Assembly (NCBI GenBank): GCA_030043175.1
Contig: JASHYD010001366.1
Span: 1-11,556 of the forward strand
DNA length: 11,556 nucleotides
Source: Xanthobacteraceae bacterium
GTDB lineage: Bacteria > Pseudomonadota > Alphaproteobacteria > Rhizobiales > Xanthobacteraceae
Direction of reading: 5' to 3'
Position 1 is the stretch's first letter, and each line of letters starts with the position of its first letter. Made by a program: the position numbers and the translations under genes. Positions 6,309-11,556 of the stretch are shown piece by piece. The notes beneath the pieces are model-generated. The model was not told the DNA's origin. It did no database searches and saw nothing but the letters and a program-made list of their open reading frames with translations.

Positions 6309-9300
6309 TCAGGGTGGCGAGGGCGATGAGGCAATCCGCGCGGTTTCGCCGCCACGACGGCGACGCTGCAACCAATCGGCGAGGCGATCGAGATAGAGAT
6401 AGATCACGGGCGTCGTATAGAGCGTGAGGAACTGCGAGACGAGCAAGCCTCCAACGATCGCGATTCCGAGCGGCCGACGCAGCTCCGACCCGGCGCCGTA
6501 ACCGAGTGCTAGGGGAAGGCCGGCGACGATCGCGCACATTGTCGTCATCATGATGGGTCGAAATCGCAACAGACACGCTTGGTGGATCGCGTCGCCGGGA
6601 CTCTTGTGCTCGTGTCGTTCGGCTTCGAGCGCAAAGTCGACCATCATGATGGCGTTCTTCTTCACGATGCCGATCAGAAGAATGATGCCAATGAAGGCAA
6701 CGAGACTCAGGTCATAGTGAAATAACATCAGCATGAGCAGCGCGCCGACGCCGGCCGAGGGCAGAGAGGAAAGGATCGTAATCGGGTGGATGAAACTCTC
6801 ATAAAGTATCCCCAGCACGACGTAGATGACTAGAATCGCTGCGAGCACCAACAGTGGTGTAGACGTGAGTGACTCCTGGAACGCTTGCGCAGTGCCCTGG
6901 AACGAGCCTTGGAGAGTGGCAGGCACGTTGAGTTGTCCGCCCAAGGCGGATATCGCGTCCACAGCTTGGCTTAGCGCAGAGCCCGGCGCGAGGTTGAACG
7001 ACAGCGTCACGGAAGGAAAGACGCCCTGATGATTAATAGTCAGCGGCACGACCTGATTCGTATAATGAGCAATTGCCGACAGCGGTACCTGCATGCCGGT
7101 GCTTGAGCCGACGTAGATTGTCGACAAGTCTCCCAGTCCGACCTGAAACTGGGGTTGCACCTCCAGGATCACGCGCTCCTGCTGAGTCGACGTATAAATT
7201 GTTGCGATCTGCTGCTGTCCGAACGCTGCGTAGAGCGCTGCGTCGATGGCCGACATGGTGATGCCGCGGGCAGATGCGGCCTGTCTATCCACCTCAACGC
7301 TGACCTGCGTTGAGGCAATTTGCTGATCCGACGCAACATCAGTCAGAATTTTCATCTCCTCCATTTTGGCGAGGATGATCGGGGCCCAATGATTCAACTC
7401 GTCCGAATTCGTATCCGTGAGGGTGTATTGATACTGCGCCTGCTCCAGCCGGCCACCGACGGTCACGTCTTGTCCGGCTTGCATGTAGAACCTGACGCCG
7501 ATGACATCGGCGACCTTTGGCTGTAGCCTCCGCATGATCTCCTGGATCGGCGGCCGCTTCGCGAATGGCTTGAGCTGGATGAACAGGCGAGCAATGTTCT
7601 CGCTACCATTACCGCCCGTCGCGCCGACGAAGCCGACCACACCGGAGACCGCGGGATCTTCGACAATAATGCGCGAAAGCTGATTTTCGATCTTGGCCAT
7701 GGCCTCGAAGGAGATATCCTGCCGTGCCTCGGCCTGACCGAAGATGAATCCAGTATCCTGCTCGGGGAAAAATCCCTTTGGGATGACATAATAGAGATAT
7801 CCGGTTAGAACAATCAGAGCGATCGTGCTCAACAGTGTGAGCAGCTGATGGCGGAAGACCCACCGCAGCCCGCGATCGTAGCTTTCCGTCACTCGGTCAA
7901 AAAAAGTCTCGAACGCCTGGCTGATGCGTCCGGGGCGACATTCATGCTCTCTGGTCAGCAACAACGAGCACATCATCGGCGTCAGCGTCAGCGCGATCAC
8001 CGCCGATGCAATCACGGCGAAGCTCACGGTCATCGCGAATTCATGGAAAAGGCGGCCAATAATGCCGGACATGAACAGGAGTGGGATGAACACCGCTACC
8101 AGCGAAAACGTAATGGAAATGATGGTAAATCCGATTTGCCCGGCGCCCCTGACGGCTGCCACCACAGCGGACTCGCCTGCCTCCATGTAACGCACGATAT
8201 TCTCGATCATCACGATGGCATCGTCGACCACGAAACCGACCGCAATGGTCAACGCCATCAGTGAGAGGTTGTCGACGCTGTAACCGAGCAAGTACATGGC
8301 ACCGAACGTGGCGATGATCGACAGCGGAACCGTGACGCTTGGAATGGCGGTTGCCCAAGGCCGGCGCAGGAACGCGAAAATGATGAGCACCACGAGAATG
8401 ACAGTCATGATCAGCGTCATTTCCACGTCGGCGACTGAGGCGCGGATCGAAACCGATCGATCGCTGACGAGGGTGACGTGCACCGAGGGCGGGATCGACT
8501 TCAAAAGCCGCGGCATAATCGCCTTGACCTGATCGACGACCTGCAGCGTGTTGGCGCCGGGAGCGCGCTCAATCAGCAGCAATTCGGAACGGTTCGTGTC
8601 GCGGTTAAGCCAAGCGCCCGACCGAGGATTGGTGGAGGAGTTAACGACGTCGCCGATGTCTCCAATCGTGAGCGGCGCTCCGTTCTGATAAGCAATAATG
8701 ACCTTTCGGAACTGACTTGGATCGAACAGCTGGTCGTTTGTCTGTAGCGTGAATTGCTCGTGCGGCCCTTCCAGATTCCCTTTGGGGAGGTCGAGCGTTT
8801 GGGCCGTAAGCGCCGCCTGGACCTGCGCAAAGCTGATTCCGTGCGCCGCGAGCGCTTCGGGATTGACCCGCGCGATGATAGCCGGCAGCTGTTGCCCGGC
8901 GATCAGCACTTGCCCAACGCCCGTGATGGTCGACAGCGATTGCGCGAGGATTACGTTGGCGTAGCTGTCAAGCTGATACGAGGGGATGGCGTCGGACGAG
9001 ACTGCGTAGATGAGGATCGGCCGGTCTGCAGGGTTGGTCTTGCGATAGGTGGGCGGGTTGGGTAGGTTCTTCGGCAACAAGCCGCCCGCGGCATTGATCG
9101 CGGTTTGAACATCGCTTGCCGCCCCGTCAATATTGCGGCTCAGGTCGAACTGCAGCGTTATGGAGCTTTGGCCGAGCCCGCTCGTGGATGTCATCTGCGC
9201 CAGGCCGGGGATCTGCGTGAACTGATCCTCCAGCGGGGTCGCAACGGTGCCGGCCATGGTCTCTGGATTGGCGCCGGGCAACTGGGCTATCACGACGATA

Positions 9301-9431
9301 GTCGGAAAATCCACGCTAGGCAGGGCCGCCACCGGCAGCAACTCGTAGCACACAAGCCCGAAAACCAGGATCGCTGTCATGAGCAAGACCGTGGCGATGG
9401 GACGACGAATGAAAACTTCCGAGATGTTCAT
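6309..9431 (-). CDS. RND efflux permease, MdtB/MdtC-like (HAE1 family)
   Basis: This 1040-residue inner-membrane proton-drug antiporter is the pump of a tripartite efflux system that expels drugs, bile-like or plant compounds across both membranes. The length equals that of MdtB. It opens with an RRPIATVLL first helix followed by LPVAALPSVDFP. GANPETMA, TPLED, TSTSGLG and NPPTYRKTNPADRP are typical of the MdtB/MdtC/MuxBC branch. The proton-relay aspartates are Asp403-Asp404 in GFVVDDAIVMIEN, and Lys925 in GIVKKNAIMMVDF matches AcrB Lys940. The two six-helix halves and both periplasmic loops are intact with no frameshift. The ATG at 9431 has no good Shine-Dalgarno (AGGG is about 12 nt away) and an in-frame stop lies seven codons upstream, so the start is firm but translation may be weak. 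It follows the adaptor gene after 158 bp. Substrate unknown. Confidence 0.96.
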   Translation of the reverse strand: MNISEVFIRRPIATVLLMTAILVFGLVCYELLPVAALPSVDFPTIVVIAQLPGANPETMAGTVATPLEDQFTQIPGLAQMTSTSGLGQSSITLQFDLSRNIDGAASDVQTAINAAGGLLPKNLPNPPTYRKTNPADRPILIYAVSSDAIPSYQLDSYANVILAQSLSTITGVGQVLIAGQQLPAIIARVNPEALAAHGISFAQVQAALTAQTLDLPKGNLEGPHEQFTLQTNDQLFDPSQFRKVIIAYQNGAPLTIGDIGDVVNSSTNPRSGAWLNRDTNRSELLLIERAPGANTLQVVDQVKAIMPRLLKSIPPSVHVTLVSDRSVSIRASVADVEMTLIMTVILVVLIIFAFLRRPWATAIPSVTVPLSIIATFGAMYLLGYSVDNLSLMALTIAVGFVVDDAIVMIENIVRYMEAGESAVVAAVRGAGQIGFTIISITFSLVAVFIPLLFMSGIIGRLFHEFAMTVSFAVIASAVIALTLTPMMCSLLLTREHECRPGRISQAFETFFDRVTESYDRGLRWVFRHQLLTLLSTIALIVLTGYLYYVIPKGFFPEQDTGFIFGQAEARQDISFEAMAKIENQLSRIIVEDPAVSGVVGFVGATGGNGSENIARLFIQLKPFAKRPPIQEIMRRLQPKVADVIGVRFYMQAGQDVTVGGRLEQAQYQYTLTDTNSDELNHWAPIILAKMEEMKILTDVASDQQIASTQVSVEVDRQAASARGITMSAIDAALYAAFGQQQIATIYTSTQQERVILEVQPQFQVGLGDLSTIYVGSSTGMQVPLSAIAHYTNQVVPLTINHQGVFPSVTLSFNLAPGSALSQAVDAISALGGQLNVPATLQGSFQGTAQAFQESLTSTPLLVLAAILVIYVVLGILYESFIHPITILSSLPSAGVGALLMLMLFHYDLSLVAFIGIILLIGIVKKNAIMMVDFALEAERHEHKSPGDAIHQACLLRFRPIMMTTMCAIVAGLPLALGYGAGSELRRPLGIAIVGGLLVSQFLTLYTTPVIYLYLDRLADWLQRRRRGGETARIASSPSPP

Positions 9432-9538
9432 GGCAGCGCCGTACCCTACTCAAAAAATCCGATAAAACACCGCCGCCCAGGATCGAGCGGACGACTTGCC
9501 ATTTGAGGCGGCTGCCATTCCCGCGCGACGCGCAGCAT

Positions 9539-9554
9539 CGCCACGTTTGTGGCG
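9539..9554 (-). other. Intercistronic hairpin between adaptor and pump genes
   Basis: A perfect 6-bp stem with a 4-nt loop (CGCCAC-AAAC-GTGGCG on the minus strand) starts 35 nt after the adaptor stop, within the 158-bp gap. No T-run follows directly, so full termination is unlikely. It could stabilise the adaptor message or lower pump expression relative to adaptor. A T6 run lies further on at about 9452-9457, without a good stem. Confidence 0.4.
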
Positions 9555-9589
9555 GTTGGGTCGCGGGGCGCACGCACGGCCTATCCGGT

Positions 9590-10711
9590 CTAGCTCGGCC
9601 CTGCGGATGGTTCCACCCGCACCTTGACGTTGTTGGCGAGGCGGTACTGGCCGTCGATGACAACTACCTGACCTGGCGATATGCCCTTATCGACTACCGC
9701 GATGCCTTCCTGTCGCGCGGCAACATGCACATCGACGCGCTCAGCCACGTTGCCCGGCTTGATCACGTAGACATAAGGACCCGTCGGTCCTTGCATGACG
9801 ACCTGCGCCGGTACTGTAATGGCATTCTCACGGACGAACAGTTCAAGCCGGACGCCGACAAATGCACCAGGCCACAGGGCTTCATTGTCGTTCGGGAAAG
9901 TAGCCTGCATCGTTACGGTGCCGGTCGTGGTGTTGACCTGATTGTCGACGACCGTGAGCTTGCCGGTCCCGAGCGTTTTTCCGGACTGCGAGCGGGCAAT
10001 CACATTGAGCGGGCTTTTAGCCTGGTTCTGTTGCACCTCGGAAAGCATTGTCTGAGGAACCGGGAAGTTTACATAGATGGGCTTGATCTGCGCGATGTTG
10101 GCCAAGCTGGTCGTTCCGCTGCTCTGTACGTAATTTCCCAAATCGACCAATAGCGTGCCAACGCGCCCTTCGATGGGCGATGCGATATGGCAATATTCGA
10201 GGTTGAGCTTGGCGGCATCGACATTGGCCTCGTCGACCTTCACGGTCCCCTGGTCCTGCTCGACAACGTACTGCTGGTCCTGCGCCTGCTGCTCGGGAAC
10301 AGCCTTCGTCTTGGCGAGGTTCTGATAGCGCACGAGATCTGACGTGGCTTCTGCCAGCACCGCTCGATCATGCGCCAATTGGGCCTGCGCCTGATCGAGC
10401 GCGGCCTGGTAGGGACGTGGATCAATCACGAACAGCGGCTGACTTTTCTTGACCTGCTGGCCCGGCTTGAACAGGATCTGCACGATCTGGCCGTTCACCC
10501 GCGGATAGATGGAAACCGCATCAATCGATGTAACCGTGCCGACCGTTTCTACGTAGTCGGGCACGCTCTGCTGTTTCGCATGGGCAACCGTAACCGGTAC
10601 AGCTCTCATTGTGGTCGGCTGTGTGGCGGCGTCAGTCCGCGAGCGCAACGCATTCCAGGCAAGCGCGGCAGCACTCGCTACAATCAGCACGATCGCGACT
10701 GGGCTCTTCAT
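9590..10711 (-). CDS. RND efflux periplasmic adaptor (membrane fusion protein, MdtA/AcrA-like)
   Basis: This 373-residue adaptor links the RND pump to an outer-membrane channel. A hydrophobic N-terminal segment (residues 4-20) acts as membrane anchor or signal; there is no lipobox Cys. Domains in order: first half-lipoyl motif (about 66-100, including RVNGQIVQILFKPGQQV), alpha-helical hairpin rich in Gln, Ala and Asp (about 101-172), second half-lipoyl motif ASPIEGRVGTLLVDLGNYV (177-195), then beta-barrel and membrane-proximal domains. The hairpin tip keeps the Arg128 and Leu132 of the channel-docking RLS pattern, but the Ser position is Pro139. The ATG at 10711 is chosen because GAGAGGAG lies 5 nt upstream; the in-frame TTG at 10741 would add ten charged residues. 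It is the first gene of the efflux operon, followed by the pump. No OprM/TolC gene lies in the window. Confidence 0.95.
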   Translation of the reverse strand: MKSPVAIVLIVASAAALAWNALRSRTDAATQPTTMRAVPVTVAHAKQQSVPDYVETVGTVTSIDAVSIYPRVNGQIVQILFKPGQQVKKSQPLFVIDPRPYQAALDQAQAQLAHDRAVLAEATSDLVRYQNLAKTKAVPEQQAQDQQYVVEQDQGTVKVDEANVDAAKLNLEYCHIASPIEGRVGTLLVDLGNYVQSSGTTSLANIAQIKPIYVNFPVPQTMLSEVQQNQAKSPLNVIARSQSGKTLGTGKLTVVDNQVNTTTGTVTMQATFPNDNEALWPGAFVGVRLELFVRENAITVPAQVVMQGPTGPYVYVIKPGNVAERVDVHVAARQEGIAVVDKGISPGQVVVIDGQYRLANNVKVRVEPSAGPS

Positions 10712-10716
10712 CTGGG

Positions 10717-10724
10717 CTCCTCTC
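10717..10724 (-). promoter_or_regulatory. Ribosome binding site fixing the adaptor start
   Basis: GAGAGGAG on the minus strand ends 5 nt before the ATG at 10711, a strong site that rules against the upstream TTG at 10741. Confidence 0.8.
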
Positions 10725-11249
10725 GGGCTCCGTGGGCGCAATTAGCGTCGGGGTTCCGCAAACGTCTCCGCGTCGTTGGAACGGCCAAGAGCGTTCGCTT
10801 GCGCGGCGGCAGGAAAACCAGTCATCTTTGGATCGAGGGACCGTTTTCGCCGAATCGTTTAAGCCGAGCAGACACCATGGAGAGCGCACCTCTAGCGATT
10901 CGCCGGCGGTGCATAGGAGCCTTACGACGAAGCCCACGTGCAGTCGTCACGAGCGCCTGAAGAGCTGTAGACCATGCGCAGCCAGTTCTGGCCTGCAGAA
11001 CGCTTGCGCGCACGTCTTGTCGAGATCATCAGGGACTTTCGGCAATCACCTGACTGCTCTGGCCTTCCTGCGGGGTACTAAAGCAATGAGGCGGCGCGGC
11101 GACACCAGAAGTCAAAACCCCGTGAAAAGCGCTGACGATTCGCCGCGGCGCTCATTGCCCATCCGTGACTCGTGAGACTCTACCGAAGTTTGTCCGACGA
11201 TTGCGAAATCCTTCCCTCCAGGGTCGGAGCAGCTTGACAGGTAATTAAA

Positions 11250-11268
11250 CGGCATCACACTTATGCCG
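11250..11268. promoter_or_regulatory. Inverted repeat, operator-like
   Basis: CGGCAT (11250-11255), 7-nt spacer, ATGCCG (11263-11268): perfect 6-bp arms spaced like a dimer binding site, in an AT-richer stretch. No binding protein can be named. Confidence 0.3.
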
Positions 11269-11307
11269 AGAACAATTGGGGTATCAGCAATCATCTGCGC
11301 GGAAGAC

Positions 11308-11323
11308 TGTACGCTATCGTACA
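11308..11323. promoter_or_regulatory. Inverted repeat, operator-like
   Basis: TGTACG (11308-11313), CTAT, CGTACA (11318-11323): perfect 6-bp arms with a 4-bp spacer, resembling in form the short palindromes bound by TetR-type repressors. The regulator is not in the window. It lies about 600 bp before the adaptor start, so it may instead serve a lost or plus-strand neighbour. Confidence 0.35.
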
Positions 11324-11336
11324 AAGTTGTCGCCAG

Positions 11337-11347
11337 CTATCCGATAG
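11337..11347. promoter_or_regulatory. Short palindrome within a GCTATC repeat cluster
   Basis: CTATC-C-GATAG is a perfect 5-bp-arm palindrome. The heptamer GCTATC(G/C) occurs at 11313-11319, 11336-11342 and 11353-11359, so the motif recurs three times within 47 bp, one copy inside the neighbouring TGTACG palindrome. Confidence 0.3.
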
Positions 11348-11456
11348 TTAATGCTATCGACGGGTCTCTGTAATGTATTTCTACCATTTTCATGGGTGGC
11401 GTCGCGAATGTGGTTGGAATTTCCGGCGCAGTCTCCGGTACGATGAAGTTATCTGA

Positions 11457-11556
11457 TCAGGCGGCGACGTCAACGAGCTGAGCAGAGGATGCAGAGGATT
11501 TTTCTGAGAGCGTCTTCCAGCCGTCAACTTTCCGCATGATGATTTGCCCGGACGCC
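11457..11556 (-). CDS. C-terminal end of an unidentified protein, cut by the window edge
   Basis: On the minus strand one frame is open from the edge to TGA at 11457-11459, giving 32 residues that begin ASGQIIMRKVDGWKTL and end in LVDVAA. One of the other two minus frames closes quickly. The first half (basic, then Asp-Gly-Trp-Lys) reads like the tail of a real protein, while the Ser/Ala-rich end looks like a linker tail. I do not recognise the family; a transposase tail is one possibility but unsupported. A CTGATCAG palindrome (11453-11460) overlaps the stop. If real, the gene runs in the same direction as the efflux operon. Confidence 0.45.
   Translation of the reverse strand, partial: ASGQIIMRKVDGWKTLSEKSSASSAQLVDVAA

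Larger units (their letters stand above)
10712..11456. other. 745-bp stretch upstream of the efflux operon, no supported gene
   Basis: The first 400 bp resemble non-coding or decayed sequence; frames on both strands lack motifs. From about 11161 the GC falls to roughly 49% by my count over 300 bp, below the neighbouring genes, and inverted repeats cluster there. A 61-codon minus frame (ATG 11294 to stop 11112) and a 35-codon plus frame (ATG 10974) exist but have no good ribosome site and match nothing I know. The efflux promoter is expected here; no clear -35/-10 pair for the minus strand stood out. No divergent regulator gene is present, unlike many RND operons. Confidence 0.5.

Noticed and set aside
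9503..10153. A 216-codon plus-strand open frame.
   Set aside because: Antisense shadow of the well-supported adaptor gene, with no motif.
10974..11081. A 35-codon plus-strand frame starting with ATG after a stop.
   Set aside because: Too short, without a convincing ribosome site or family resemblance.
11234..11262. TTGACA followed 17 bp later by ACACTT as a plus-strand promoter.
   Set aside because: The -10 match is poor and no plus-strand gene follows within the window.
11112..11294. A 61-codon minus-strand frame in the low-GC stretch.
   Set aside because: No ribosome site, no recognisable motif, and it overlaps the inverted-repeat region. It cannot be supported as a gene.

Overview
The window looks like chromosomal DNA of a soil or plant-associated proteobacterium. 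A Hyphomicrobiales/Bradyrhizobium-like alphaproteobacterium is my best guess, from the moderately high GC of the genes, the Tat-exported YejA-type binding protein and the general style of the proteins. This is inference from protein character, not from a marker gene. There are six well-supported genes plus a short gene end at the right edge. About 2.6 kb (roughly 22%) carries no convincing gene, which suggests a loosely packed accessory region.

Layout. Plus strand: the tail of a type II 3-dehydroquinate dehydratase (aroQ family, 1-459), then 75 bp later an exported type-B carboxylesterase (535-2163). An 865-bp non-coding stretch separates these from the tail-to-tail minus-strand genes: a solitary YejA-like peptide/oligopeptide-binding protein (3029-4906), an orphan Rieske iron-sulfur protein (5355-6002), an RND efflux permease (6309-9431) and its periplasmic adaptor (9590-10711). 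The efflux genes are read adaptor first, then pump. A 745-bp stretch rich in inverted repeats follows, with low GC over its last 300 bp. The last 100 bp hold the C-terminal end of an unidentified minus-strand gene.

How the genes may work together. The dehydratase and esterase are probably co-transcribed. One possible role is catabolism of a quinate or shikimate ester, with the esterase releasing the acid outside the cytoplasm and the dehydratase acting on the 3-dehydroquinate formed from it. This dehydratase has replaced two residues that contact substrate in characterised enzymes, so it may be a specialised paralogue. The adaptor and pump form a two-gene efflux operon without an outer-membrane channel gene, so they must borrow a TolC/OprM-type channel encoded elsewhere. 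The binding protein lacks its permease and ATPase genes and the Rieske protein lacks cytochromes b and c1, so both are orphans here. I found no tRNA, rRNA, CRISPR array, intact insertion sequence or integrase. The nearest thing to an undescribed system is the dehydratase-esterase pair. The orphan Rieske gene and the inverted-repeat cluster upstream of the efflux operon are also worth following up.
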